A stretch of DNA of 36,945 bases from Flavobacteriaceae bacterium (GCA_002862705.1 PKDU01000071.1:1-36945), one strand, 5' to 3'; positions 25,376 through 33,157 are shown, counted from the stretch's first letter. Program-made: numbers and translations. The notes: generated by a model from the sequence alone, not told the origin.

Positions 25376-27079
25376 TTACATCCCTAATTCAGCCAAAATG
25401 CGATCCATTTTTTGATCGAGTTGATTTTTGGTCGTTCTATAGTCACGAGTGGAATTAAGGTTTGTATTAACACTCACGTAAAACTTTATTTTAGGTTCTG
25501 TGCCGCTGGGTCTGGCAGCTACTCGCGTACCATCTTCAGCTATAAAAATCAACACATTTGCTTTGGGCAAAGGTATCATTTCTTTTTCTTGCGTATGTAC
25601 GACCGTTCTAACAGCTGTTGCATAGTCTTCAATAAAACGAATTGGACTGCCCTCGATATACTTAGGAGGGTCTTTTCTAAAGCGATCCATGATGCTTTCG
25701 ATTTCCTCAGCACCCGATTTTCCTTTTTTGACCAATGAAACCAAGCGCTCTTGAAAGCAACCCAATTTTTCATAGGATTCCAACAGCACATTAAAGAATG
25801 AACTGCCATTTGATTTGGCCTCGGTAACCAATTCACATGCCAGTAGTGCCGCTGTTACGGCATCTTTGTCACGAACAAAGTCGCCAACCATATATCCAAA
25901 ACTTTCTTCACCACCACCAAGGCATTTCTGATTGGGGTAGTGCTCAATCATTTGCGCTATCCACTTAAAGCCCGTAAGTCCAAGCTTACATTCAACACCA
26001 TAGTGATTTGCCAAGACACTCATCATGGGGGTAGAAACAACAGTCGAGCCCACAAATGGGTTTTCTTCGGCGGTGTAGTTGCCTTTGCTCAAGATGAAAT
26101 CCGTCATGGCCACCATCGCTTGGTTGCCGTTGAGGAGTTCGAGTTCGTTGTTTTCGTTTCTTACGGCTATCCCCAGGCGGTCTGCATCGGGATCGGTTCC
26201 AATCACAATATCAGCGCCAATAGCATTGGCTTTTTCCATCGCCATTTGTAGGGCTTCGGGTTCTTCTGGGTTTGGCGATTTAACGGTAGGGAAGTCACCG
26301 TCTGGTTTGGCCTGTTCTTCGATTATCGAGACATGCTTATATCCTGCTTTTTCTAGAACCTGTGGAATGGCCGTTACGGAAGTGCCGTGTAAGGGCGTAA
26401 ATACCACCTTTACCTTTTCGCGATTCCCATTTCCAATACGACCAACTGCAACAGAAGCATCTTGAAAGGCTTCGTCTATGGCGTGGTCGATGGGGGTAAT
26501 AAGTGCGGGTTTAGCATCAAACAAAATAGCTTCATAGGCCGTATTTTTGATGGCCGATATGATGCCGTTGTCTTGCGGAGGAACAATTTGCCCGCCATCT
26601 TGCCAATAGACCTTATATCCATTGTATTCTGGCGGGTTATGGGATGCCGTAAGCACGATACCACAGTGGCAGTTTAGGTGACGTACGGCAAAAGAAACCT
26701 CGGGTGTGGCCCGTAAATCTGTGAATAAATAGACCTTGATGTCGTTTGCTGAAAAAATGGCAGCCACGGTTTGTGCGAGTTCCTTGCTGTTGTGTCTGCA
26801 ATCATAGCCAATTACCACGCTAGGTGTTTCATTTGGAAACTGCGCCTTTATGTAATCGCTTAATCCTTGTGTTGTTTTACCAAAGGTGTACTTGTTTACA
26901 CGGTTGGTACCTACGCCCATAATACCTCGCATGCCGCCTGTTCCAAAGGCCAAATCCTTATAAAAAGCATCTTCTAGTGCAGTGGGGTTGTTTTTTAATT
27001 CGGCCACAGCTTGTCTTGTTTCATCGTCAAATGGGGGGAGTTCCCAGGCAGCGACGCGTGCTAAAAAAGATGTACTCAT
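25376..27079 (-). CDS. Phosphoglucomutase/phosphomannomutase, PGM2-like
   Basis: Alpha-D-phosphohexomutase interconverting hexose 1- and 6-phosphates, 567 residues, the size of the PGM2/PgcA-like group. Four conserved loops are visible: phosphoserine loop TASHNP with S146; metal loop GTDPDADRLG (295-304) with D296, D298 and D300; sugar-binding loop GGGEESFGY (388-396); and phosphate-binding RPSGTEPKIKFY near the C-terminus. The N-terminal TGGMRGIMG motif is also typical. It supplies activated sugar precursors for envelope polysaccharides or glycolipids, in keeping with the adjacent GT2 and ABC exporter genes. It begins 22 bases after the glycosyltransferase stop. Confidence 0.95.
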   Translation of the reverse strand: MSTSFLARVAAWELPPFDDETRQAVAELKNNPTALEDAFYKDLAFGTGGMRGIMGVGTNRVNKYTFGKTTQGLSDYIKAQFPNETPSVVIGYDCRHNSKELAQTVAAIFSANDIKVYLFTDLRATPEVSFAVRHLNCHCGIVLTASHNPPEYNGYKVYWQDGGQIVPPQDNGIISAIKNTAYEAILFDAKPALITPIDHAIDEAFQDASVAVGRIGNGNREKVKVVFTPLHGTSVTAIPQVLEKAGYKHVSIIEEQAKPDGDFPTVKSPNPEEPEALQMAMEKANAIGADIVIGTDPDADRLGIAVRNENNELELLNGNQAMVAMTDFILSKGNYTAEENPFVGSTVVSTPMMSVLANHYGVECKLGLTGFKWIAQMIEHYPNQKCLGGGEESFGYMVGDFVRDKDAVTAALLACELVTEAKSNGSSFFNVLLESYEKLGCFQERLVSLVKKGKSGAEEIESIMDRFRKDPPKYIEGSPIRFIEDYATAVRTVVHTQEKEMIPLPKANVLIFIAEDGTRVAARPSGTEPKIKFYVSVNTNLNSTRDYRTTKNQLDQKMDRILAELGM

Positions 27080-27101
27080 GGGTAATAATTAGGCCACAAA
27101 T

Positions 27102-28079
27102 TTACATATTCCCTTTAGAGTTAGGGGGTAAGTGTTCTTTTATTTTATACCTCGTTTTGTGGTCTCTGTTTCGAATCACAATTTCACCCAAAAATCCAGC
27201 TAGAAAGAACTGGCTTCCGAGTATCATGGTTGTAAGGGCTACATAGAATTGGGGTCTTTGGGCAATCATTCTTCCGGTAGGGTTAACAAATAGTTTGTCT
27301 ATACCAAGATATAGAGAGAAACTAAAGCCCATAAGCAACATAATGCTGCCAATGAGTCCAAAAAAATATATGGGTCTTCTACCAAAGCGATGCAGGAACC
27401 ACAAGGTAATTAAATCTAAAAAACCCTTGACAAAGCGGTCGGCTCCAAATTTAGAATGACCAAACTTGCGTTTTTGGTGCTGTACTACTTTCTCTCCGAT
27501 TTTTCCAAAACCAGCTTGCTTGGCCAGCACGGGGATATAGCGGTGCATTTCGCCATACACTTCAATGGTTTTCACCACATCACTACGGTAGGCTTTTAGG
27601 CCACAATTAAAATCATGTAGCTTGATGCCTGACACTAATCTTGCAGCCCAGTTAAATATTTTGGACGGTAGGTTTTTAAAAAGGTAGGAGTCGTACCTTT
27701 TCTTTTTCCACCCTGATATCATGTCGTAATGCTCCTCTATGATTAATGTATAGAGTTCGGGAAGTTCCTCTGGCGAGTCCTGTAAATCGGCATCCATGGT
27801 GCAAACAACTTCGCCTGTGCAAGCTAAAAAGCCCGCGTGCAACGCTTGCGACTTGCCGTAGTTGCGCAAAAACCGAATACCGCGAATGCGTTTGTCTTGC
27901 GCACTAGTGGCTGAGACCCAGTCCCAAGCGTTGTCGGTGCTGCCGTCGTCAATAAAAATAATTTCAAAACTGAGCTCAGCCTTGTCTAAAACACGAACAA
28001 TCCATGCGTAGAGTTCCGGAAGCGATGCTTCCTCATCTAAAAAGGGAATGACAATTGATAAGTTTGGATGTTTGGTCAA
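27102..28079 (-). CDS. Family 2 glycosyltransferase, polyprenyl-phosphate type (DPM1/GtrB-like)
   Basis: 325-residue membrane-attached glycosyltransferase. The GT-A domain (about 1-220) has DDGSTD (44-49) for nucleotide binding and MDADLQDSPEEL with D96 and D98 as the metal-binding motif, the sequence typical of enzymes that move a sugar from a nucleotide to a polyprenyl phosphate. Two C-terminal membrane helices follow (FFGLIGSIMLLMGFSFSLYL and ALTTMILGSQFFLAGFLG), as in GtrB/ArnC relatives. The start codon abuts the stop of the DUF4199 gene with no spacing. The sugar and lipid carrier cannot be told from sequence. Confidence 0.93.
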   Translation of the reverse strand: MTKHPNLSIVIPFLDEEASLPELYAWIVRVLDKAELSFEIIFIDDGSTDNAWDWVSATSAQDKRIRGIRFLRNYGKSQALHAGFLACTGEVVCTMDADLQDSPEELPELYTLIIEEHYDMISGWKKKRYDSYLFKNLPSKIFNWAARLVSGIKLHDFNCGLKAYRSDVVKTIEVYGEMHRYIPVLAKQAGFGKIGEKVVQHQKRKFGHSKFGADRFVKGFLDLITLWFLHRFGRRPIYFFGLIGSIMLLMGFSFSLYLGIDKLFVNPTGRMIAQRPQFYVALTTMILGSQFFLAGFLGEIVIRNRDHKTRYKIKEHLPPNSKGNM

Positions 28080-28586
28080 TTAACTTTTTTTTGTGAATAA
28101 GCCGGTTACCAATCCAACTATAAGCCCGATGAATACGTTTATAATTAAAATGACAGGATAGCTTATGTAGAAATACTTTTCGGTATTGGTTTGTTGCATT
28201 TCGATAATATCCTCATCCATAGTTGGTTGTGCTTCACGCAGTGCATCGGCTTGCATAGCAGCAGTATTCGAAATAAAGTCGGTTTCAATGAAATTGATAA
28301 AGACGGTAAAGTATGCTAATACAATAATTGCGGCTACTAAAAACACCCCAACTCCAAGTTTGATGGCTTGTTTTAGCGAAAGTAGCCCCGTATTGTCTTT
28401 TTTAAATGTTAGTGTTGCCATTACAGCCATTGACGCAGGTATCAAGGTATTGATTGCCTGAATAACAGGGGATTGATCATAAGTCATGTCCATGAAGAAA
28501 AGCATGATACTGAATACGATTCCAATGCCGCCAGCCATGGCACCATAGCGATAATTATAAGTCCCTAATTTTGGTGAAGTTTCCAT
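28080..28586 (-). CDS. DUF4199 membrane protein
   Basis: 168 residues from ATG 28586 (METSPKLGTYNYRYGAMAGG). Four membrane helices are visible: AMAGGIGIVFSIMLFF, SPVIQAINTLIPASMAVMATLT, LGVGVFLVAAIIVLAYFTVFI and ISYPVILIINVFIGLIVGLVTG. An acidic cytoplasmic or periplasmic loop (MQADALREAQPTMDEDIIEMQQ) lies before the last. This arrangement is that of DUF4199, common in Bacteroidota and of unknown function. The frame is open to 28685, but that extension runs into the divergent rpmE gene and is unlikely. Its stop abuts the GT2 start, implying co-expression; a helper role in the glycosyltransferase step is a guess from context. Confidence 0.85.
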   Translation of the reverse strand: METSPKLGTYNYRYGAMAGGIGIVFSIMLFFMDMTYDQSPVIQAINTLIPASMAVMATLTFKKDNTGLLSLKQAIKLGVGVFLVAAIIVLAYFTVFINFIETDFISNTAAMQADALREAQPTMDEDIIEMQQTNTEKYFYISYPVILIINVFIGLIVGLVTGLFTKKS

Positions 28587-28634
28587 ATGTTGTTTTTTAA
28601 GTGTTAAGTGTATGGTAAATTTAGATAAAATAAT

Positions 28635-28642
28635 TAAATTTG
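28635..28642 (+). promoter_or_regulatory. Candidate rpmE -7 element
   Basis: TAAATTTG matches TAnnTTTG exactly and ends 25 bases before the ATG chosen for rpmE. No clear TTG or TTTG at -33. It lies in the 81-base spacer shared with the divergent DUF4199 gene. Confidence 0.4.
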
Positions 28643-28667
28643 CACCCCCTTTAAAATGAAACGCATT

Positions 28668-28919
28668 ATGAAACAAGGTATACATCCCGACAATTATCGC
28701 TTGGTGGCATTCAAGGATATGTCTAATGAAGACGTCTTTATAACAAAGTCAACTGCCAATGCTAAGGAGAAAATCGAAGTAGATGGTGTTGAGTATCCGT
28801 TAGTTAAACTTGAAATTTCACGTACATCACACCCATTTTATACAGGTAAATCCAAACTTGTAGATACGGCTGGACGTATTGACAAGTTCAAGAACAAATA
28901 CGCCAAATTCAAAAAATAA
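28668..28919 (+). CDS. rpmE: Ribosomal protein L31, type B (zinc-free)
   Basis: Large-subunit ribosomal protein, 83 residues from ATG 28668 ([20 protein letters not shown]). The C-terminal half has [28 protein letters not shown], diagnostic of the L31 family. There is no CxxC pair, so it is the C-minus (type B, also called RpmE2/YkgM-like) paralogue that needs no zinc. An in-frame ATG at 28656 would add MKRI; alignment with the usual MKxGIHP start favours 28668. A hairpin terminator follows 22 bases after the stop. Confidence 0.95.
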   Translation: MKQGIHPDNYRLVAFKDMSNEDVFITKSTANAKEKIEVDGVEYPLVKLEISRTSHPFYTGKSKLVDTAGRIDKFKNKYAKFKK

Positions 28920-28940
28920 TTTTGAATTGGAATCAAATTT

Positions 28941-28966
28941 AAAACCTCCTTGTGGAGGTTTTTTTA
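28941..28966 (+). terminator. rpmE Rho-independent terminator
   Basis: A perfect 9-base stem (AAAACCTCC at 28941-28949 and GGAGGTTTT at 28954-28962) with a TTGT loop is followed by more T residues. The loop contains the TTG that also serves as the likely -33 element of the next gene. Confidence 0.85.
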
Positions 28967-28982
28967 TTTACACCTATCTTTG
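28950..28982 (+). promoter_or_regulatory. Promoter of the GlmU-like gene, overlapping the rpmE terminator
   Basis: TTG (28950-28952), a 22-base spacer and TATCTTTG (28975-28982) fit the flavobacterial consensus. The -7 element ends 4 bases before the ATG at 28987, so transcription would begin at or beside the start codon. Confidence 0.5.
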
Positions 28983-28986
28983 ATAC

Positions 28987-30144
28987 ATGCGTATTTGCTT
29001 ATATGACGGTCCAAACCGTTCTGATTTACTGCCTTTGGTCTACACCAGACCAGTTGCTGATTTGTTGCTCGGCGGCATGACGCTAGCCAAGCGATGGTCC
29101 CTTGCACTAGATGCTGAGGTTGTCGTTGAAACAGAAACCTACCTTCAAGAATCAACCCCTTCTTTTGAACTTGCAGTCATGGCGGGATGCCTTCCCAACC
29201 CCGAACTCCTATCGGCAATAAACGATTTGAAAGACGGACAGAAACTGATGCACAACGGTACCATGATTGCTTTTTGTGGTGCTAGCTCCAGTACGGACAC
29301 GGCATTGGAAACATTTGAAACCATTGGCATCGATGCTGAAATACGTCTTGTTCGCTATCCGTGGGATTTGTTCTCCAAAAATGCGGAGGTCCTGATTGAA
29401 GATGCTTCTTTTTTTAGCGCTACACACAACAACAAACTAAACGAAACAAACCAACAGCAAGGTAACTATCCAGTGTTGGTTGGCGCAAATGTCACTTCGT
29501 TTGCAGCAGTATACAACACACAAGATGGGCCCATTATCATGGACGATGGCGCAACCGTTATGGAAGGCGCTTTGCTTCGTGGACCTATTTATATTGGTAA
29601 AAACAGTGTTATTAAAATGGGTGCTAAAATCTATGGTGGTACCAGTCTTGGACCCCATTGTAAGGCAGGTGGCGAGCTCAATAACGTGGTGATGCTTGGC
29701 AACAGCAACAAGGGACACGATGGTTTTTTGGGTAATGCCGCAATAGGGGAGTGGTGTAATTTGGGCGCTGCGACCGATGCGTCAAACCTTAAAAACGATT
29801 ACGGTAACACCCGTGCTTGGAACTACACCCAACAAAAATTTATATCCACTGGTTTGCAGTTTTGTGGGCTTATTATGGGCGATCACTCCAAAACGGCTAT
29901 TCAAACACCACTGAATACAGCTACTGTTGTAGGTGTTGGTTGCAGTATTTTTAGCATGGGTTTTCCACGGACGTTTATTCCCAGTTTTTCTCGAGGTGGT
30001 TCTCAGGGCATGACCGAAAACAATTTGGACAAGATGCTGAATACGGCTGCTGTGGTTATGGCCCGGCGTGGTCAAGATATGTCTGCTGATGACAAAGCTA
30101 TTTTGACGCATTTGTTTGCTGCCACAAAGCAATTCCGCTACTAG
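28987..30144 (+). CDS. GlmU-like putative sugar nucleotidyltransferase (TIGR03991 type)
   Basis: 385 residues. The N-terminal part (about 1-170) begins MRICLYDGPNRSDLLPLVYTRPVADLLLGGMTLAKRW, the signature I associate with the Bacteroidota GlmU-like family (TIGR03991) rather than classical GlmU, whose GxGxxTRM pyrophosphorylase loop is absent. The C-terminal part (about 170-350) is a left-handed beta-helix of hexapeptide repeats (VLVGANVTS, IIMDDGATVMEGALL, IYIGKNSVIKMGAKI), as in acyltransferases. It ends with a short helical tail. Family annotation suggests UDP-N-acetylglucosamine synthesis, but the substrate is not proven. It has its own promoter and precedes mtaB by 48 bases. Confidence 0.85.
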   Translation: MRICLYDGPNRSDLLPLVYTRPVADLLLGGMTLAKRWSLALDAEVVVETETYLQESTPSFELAVMAGCLPNPELLSAINDLKDGQKLMHNGTMIAFCGASSSTDTALETFETIGIDAEIRLVRYPWDLFSKNAEVLIEDASFFSATHNNKLNETNQQQGNYPVLVGANVTSFAAVYNTQDGPIIMDDGATVMEGALLRGPIYIGKNSVIKMGAKIYGGTSLGPHCKAGGELNNVVMLGNSNKGHDGFLGNAAIGEWCNLGAATDASNLKNDYGNTRAWNYTQQKFISTGLQFCGLIMGDHSKTAIQTPLNTATVVGVGCSIFSMGFPRTFIPSFSRGGSQGMTENNLDKMLNTAAVVMARRGQDMSADDKAILTHLFAATKQFRY

Positions 30145-30149
30145 GCAGG

Positions 30150-30179
30150 TTGCACCTCAATCATATAGGATTATATTTG
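30150..30179 (+). promoter_or_regulatory. mtaB promoter
   Basis: TTG (30150-30152), a 19-base spacer and TATATTTG (30172-30179) match the flavobacterial TTG-N(17-23)-TAnnTTTG pattern. The -7 element ends 13 bases before the mtaB ATG. Confidence 0.6.
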
Positions 30180-30192
30180 CAAAAACGACAAT

Positions 30193-31521
30193 ATGTCTTC
30201 AACAGGTTCGGTAGCTTTTTACACTTTGGGATGTAAGCTGAATTTTTCAGAAACATCGACTATTGCCCGTTCTTTTAAGGCAGCAGGCTACGTCGAAACC
30301 GCTTTTGATACTCCTGCAGATGTATACGTTATTAACACGTGTTCGGTTACAGAAAATGCAGACAAAAAATTCAAAACCATAGTCAAGCAAGCGCTCAAGC
30401 AAAACCCCGATGGTTTTCTGGTTGCCATAGGCTGTTATGCACAGCTTAAACCTGAAACCTTGGCTGCTTTGGACGGGGTAGATTTGGTCTTAGGCGCCAA
30501 CGAAAAGTTTAATGTAGTGGATTTTGTTGAGAGCAAAACGGCTTCTGAAACTGCTGTTCACGCTTGCTCTATTGATGCCGTGGAGCAGTATATTGGGAGT
30601 TATGCCATTGGCGAACGCACACGTGCATTTTTAAAGGTTCAAGATGGTTGCGACTACAAATGCACCTACTGTACCATTCCCTTGGCGCGTGGTTTTTCGC
30701 GTAGCGATACACTTGATAATATCCTTAGGCAAGCAAATGAAATTGCTGCGCAAGACATCAAAGAGGTGGTGTTAACGGGGGTTAATATTGGTGACTTTGG
30801 CAAGGGTGAATTTGGCGCAAAAAAACACGACCATACGTTTTTTGATTTAGTAAGCACTTTGGACGAGGTTTCTGGATTGGAGCGCATACGTATTTCTTCT
30901 ATAGAGCCCAATTTATTGCGTCAAGAGACCATTGATTTTGTAGCCGATTCCAAGCGTTTTGTGCCGCATTTTCACATACCGCTACAAAGTGGCAGCAACG
31001 AGATTTTGGCTGCCATGCGCAGGAGGTATCAGCGCGAGCTATACGGTAAGCGTGTGGCGCAGATAAAAGCCCGTATGCCCCACGCTTGCATTGGGGTTGA
31101 TGTAATTGTAGGGTTTCCCGGAGAGTCAGACGAACATTTTATGGAAACCTATCATTTTCTCAACGAACTTGATGTTTCATACCTTCATGTATTTACTTAT
31201 TCGGAGCGTGAGAACACCCTTGCGGCTGGTATGCCTGCTGTTGTTCCTAAAGCGGTTCGTGCCAAAAGGAGTAAGATGTTGCGCGGGTTGTCCCAAAAAA
31301 AGCGACGTGCTTTTTATGAAAGCCAATTAGGTACTGAACACGAAGTGTTGTTTGAGTCTGAAAACAAGAATGGATTTATCCACGGATTTACTCCTAATTA
31401 TGTTAAAGTAAAAGCCTTTTGGAATCCGGCGCTATGCAATACCATTCAGCGCGTACGCTTGACTGCAATTGATGATGATGGTTTGGTAAATTTTGATGTA
31501 ACCACGGCGGTTACAGCCTAG
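30193..31521 (+). CDS. mtaB: tRNA (t6A37) methylthiotransferase
   Basis: Radical SAM enzyme that converts t6A to ms2t6A at position 37 of ANN-decoding tRNAs. 442 residues. The N-terminal UPF0004 domain has three cluster cysteines, C14 (TLGCKLN), C50 (NTCSVTENAD) and C81 (IGCYAQ). The radical SAM motif is C153-x3-C157-x2-C160 in DGCDYKCTYCTIPLARG. A C-terminal TRAM-like domain follows the SAM barrel (HEVLFESENKNGFIHGFTPNYVKVK). The NTCSVTENADKK wording and length are those of MtaB rather than MiaB or RimO. Both [4Fe-4S] clusters should form. It ends five bases before the convergent GNAT-like gene, with no hairpin between them. Confidence 0.96.
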   Translation: MSSTGSVAFYTLGCKLNFSETSTIARSFKAAGYVETAFDTPADVYVINTCSVTENADKKFKTIVKQALKQNPDGFLVAIGCYAQLKPETLAALDGVDLVLGANEKFNVVDFVESKTASETAVHACSIDAVEQYIGSYAIGERTRAFLKVQDGCDYKCTYCTIPLARGFSRSDTLDNILRQANEIAAQDIKEVVLTGVNIGDFGKGEFGAKKHDHTFFDLVSTLDEVSGLERIRISSIEPNLLRQETIDFVADSKRFVPHFHIPLQSGSNEILAAMRRRYQRELYGKRVAQIKARMPHACIGVDVIVGFPGESDEHFMETYHFLNELDVSYLHVFTYSERENTLAAGMPAVVPKAVRAKRSKMLRGLSQKKRRAFYESQLGTEHEVLFESENKNGFIHGFTPNYVKVKAFWNPALCNTIQRVRLTAIDDDGLVNFDVTTAVTA

Positions 31522-31526
31522 CAAAC

Positions 31527-31820
31527 TTAGATGCGTACGCCAATGGGGAGCATGCTTCTGTAGCGTTTGTTCTTGCGGATAAAAAGTACAATCTCTGGGC
31601 TGGTTGGCATCATACTGATGTTTCGCTCTGCTATGATAGACAGTACTTCCTTGATAAAAGCATCGCTAAAATCGTTTGGGCATTTTTCTTTTGGAACCAC
31701 GAGTTTGGTTAGAAAGATTTTGCGTTCCTGTTGTGCGTATTCTATTTTGGCAAGCTCACCTTGAACTTCTGTTTCAAATTGGCGCAAAAAAGCGTTGTCA
31801 GTGACGTTGATTTTATCCAT
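31527..31820 (-). CDS. Small GNAT-like (YjdJ/NATD1-type) protein
   Basis: 97 residues from ATG 31820 (MDKINVTDNAFLRQFETEV). The middle and C-terminus (GELAKIEYAQQERKIFLTKL, FSDAFIKEVLSIIAERNISMMPTSPEIVLFIRKN, KRYRSMLP) follow the pattern of the small YjdJ-like acetyltransferase-fold family, in which a late Pro-x-x-Pro-type stretch and KxxxY region are conserved. Homologues in flavobacteria are annotated N-acetyltransferase; no classical R/QxxGxG/A acetyl-CoA loop is evident, so activity is uncertain. The frame is open upstream to 31976 but that part overlaps the divergent hydrolase gene and is not convincing. Confidence 0.75.
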   Translation of the reverse strand: MDKINVTDNAFLRQFETEVQGELAKIEYAQQERKIFLTKLVVPKEKCPNDFSDAFIKEVLSIIAERNISMMPTSPEIVLFIRKNKRYRSMLPIGVRI

Positions 31821-31831
31821 TAGTGAATTGC

Positions 31832-31875
31832 TAGTTTGCAAATCTACGAAAATTTTATGTACATTTAGTTTGCAA
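31832..31875. repeat. 10-base direct repeat in divergent promoter region
   Basis: TAGTTTGCAA occurs at 31832-31841 and again at 31866-31875, in the 54-base spacer between the GNAT-like and hydrolase genes. The second copy touches the hydrolase ATG. Either copy could serve as a -7-like element on the plus strand (TTTG part) or as a binding half-site. Confidence 0.35.
31839..31846 (-). promoter_or_regulatory. Candidate -7 element of the GNAT-like gene
   Basis: TAGATTTG on the minus strand fits TAnnTTTG and ends 18 bases before the ATG at 31820. The nearest upstream TTG (31875-31873) is 26 bases away, wider than usual. Confidence 0.35.
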
Positions 31876-32543
31876 TGAAGAAGAGTGCTGCCATTCATGT
31901 CTACATGATGCCCGGTATGGCTGCTAATAATGAGATTTTTGAACGCATAAAACTCAGCAGCCCTTTCGAGGTGCATTTGTTGTCTTGGTTTATGCCCAAC
32001 CAGGAAGAAACCTTGGTGTCTTATGCCAAACGTATGTGCGAAAAAGTGACATATCCCAATCCTGTTTTAATCGGTGTTTCTTTTGGTGGCATATTGGTGC
32101 AAGAGATGTCTAAAATCATTTCTTGTCGGAAGGTTATCATCATTTCAAGCGTGCGAACTTGGCGTGAGTTTCCCATTCATATGCGCATTACCCGTAAGAC
32201 AAGTGCTTACAAGTTTTTCCCTGTTCAGTGGATTGACAATTTAGAAGATTTTGTGGGCTTTGTTTTTGGTCCTACTGCACGAAAGCGCATGGATTTAAAT
32301 AAAAAATACCTTTCTGTTCGATCGCCAGAATACCTGAACTGGTCGTTGGAAGTTCTTTTTAATTGGAGTCAAGATACGCCGCTGCCCAATGTGACACATA
32401 TTCACGGGACTTATGACATGGTATTCCCAGCCCTGCATTTAAAGGATTTTATCCCAGTTCCCAAAGGAACACACGTCATGGTCATGACACGCGCACAATG
32501 GTTTAATCAGCACTTACCGCAGATTATCTTGACGCCGGCTTAG
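31875..32543 (+). CDS. Alpha/beta hydrolase
   Basis: 222-residue cytoplasmic alpha/beta-hydrolase-fold protein. The nucleophile elbow is GVSFGG with S69; D181 in HIHGTYDMVFP and H200 in PKGTHVMV are the likely acid and base, giving a complete Ser-Asp-His triad in the usual order. The N-terminal HVYMMPGMAANNEIFERI contains the expected oxyanion-hole strand and loop. There is no signal peptide. Substrate unknown; esterase or thioesterase are possible. Divergent from the GNAT-like gene across 54 bases, and its stop directly abuts the end of the convergent TPR-like gene. Confidence 0.87.
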   Translation: MKKSAAIHVYMMPGMAANNEIFERIKLSSPFEVHLLSWFMPNQEETLVSYAKRMCEKVTYPNPVLIGVSFGGILVQEMSKIISCRKVIIISSVRTWREFPIHMRITRKTSAYKFFPVQWIDNLEDFVGFVFGPTARKRMDLNKKYLSVRSPEYLNWSLEVLFNWSQDTPLPNVTHIHGTYDMVFPALHLKDFIPVPKGTHVMVMTRAQWFNQHLPQIILTPA

Positions 32544-33059
32544 TTAAATCTTCTTTAACTGCTGCTGCATCAGCTTGATTTGATCGGCAAGCATGTTCTG
32601 CTTATCCAATTTTTTAGCTTCGTTTAGGAGTAATGTGGCTTCTCGCTTGCGTCTTTTCTGCATCACGATACCAGCGAGGCTGAGTTTGGCCATAGCCAAA
32701 TCGTGCTTCATATTAAGCCCCAGCGAAATGGCTTTTTTGAAGTGACGCTCTGCTTTGGTCAGGTTTTTTTGTGCTTCTATCACACCGTGTAGAAAATAAA
32801 AATAGCCTTGTTGCTTTTGGGTGAGTGCAGATTCAGGTTTTTTAATTCTATTCAACCAGCGTTGGGTTCCTTCAAAGTCTTGCTTGCGTAGGCGTAGGAA
32901 AGAGAGTAAGATTAATTCATTCTTGTAGTAGAGAAAAATAAAAATACCAGCTAGGAAAATCATCGCAATTCCATTACCGATATAGCCTTCAATAAATTGG
33001 TAAACGGCATATCCTATAGAAGCGATTGCGAGTACAATTTTTATGAATTTTGGAAACAT
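32544..33059 (-). CDS. Membrane-anchored TPR-like protein
   Basis: 171 residues. Two hydrophobic helices fill the N-terminus (FIKIVLAIASIGYAVYQFIEG and IAMIFLAGIFIFLYY). The rest is basic and helical with TPR-like units, clearest at KAERHFKKAISLGLNMKHDLAMAKLSLAGIVMQKRRKREATLLLNEAKKLD-type spacing (residues about 115-160). Flavobacterial proteins of this layout are sometimes labelled DUF2892, from the N-terminal helices; function unknown. Its stop abuts the hydrolase stop in convergent orientation. A TAAGTTTG -7-like element lies 17 bases upstream of the ATG. Confidence 0.75.
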   Translation of the reverse strand: MFPKFIKIVLAIASIGYAVYQFIEGYIGNGIAMIFLAGIFIFLYYKNELILLSFLRLRKQDFEGTQRWLNRIKKPESALTQKQQGYFYFLHGVIEAQKNLTKAERHFKKAISLGLNMKHDLAMAKLSLAGIVMQKRRKREATLLLNEAKKLDKQNMLADQIKLMQQQLKKI

Positions 33060-33076
33060 AGTTACAATTTAGGCAA

Positions 33077-33084
33077 CAAACTTA
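33077..33084 (-). promoter_or_regulatory. Candidate -7 element of the TPR-like gene
   Basis: TAAGTTTG on the minus strand matches TAnnTTTG. No TTG at the -33 distance was found. Confidence 0.35.
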
Positions 33085-33105
33085 CATATTTCTGCGGTAG
33101 TGTTG

Positions 33106-33135
33106 TTTGTTCTTATACGAGTTATTGTATATTTA
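33106..33135 (+). promoter_or_regulatory. rpmH promoter
   Basis: TTTG (33106-33109), an 18-base spacer and TATATTTA (33128-33135), one mismatch from TAnnTTTG, lie 22 bases before the rpmH ATG. Confidence 0.5.
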
Positions 33136-33157
33136 CAGCCGTCTTAAGAAAACATTG

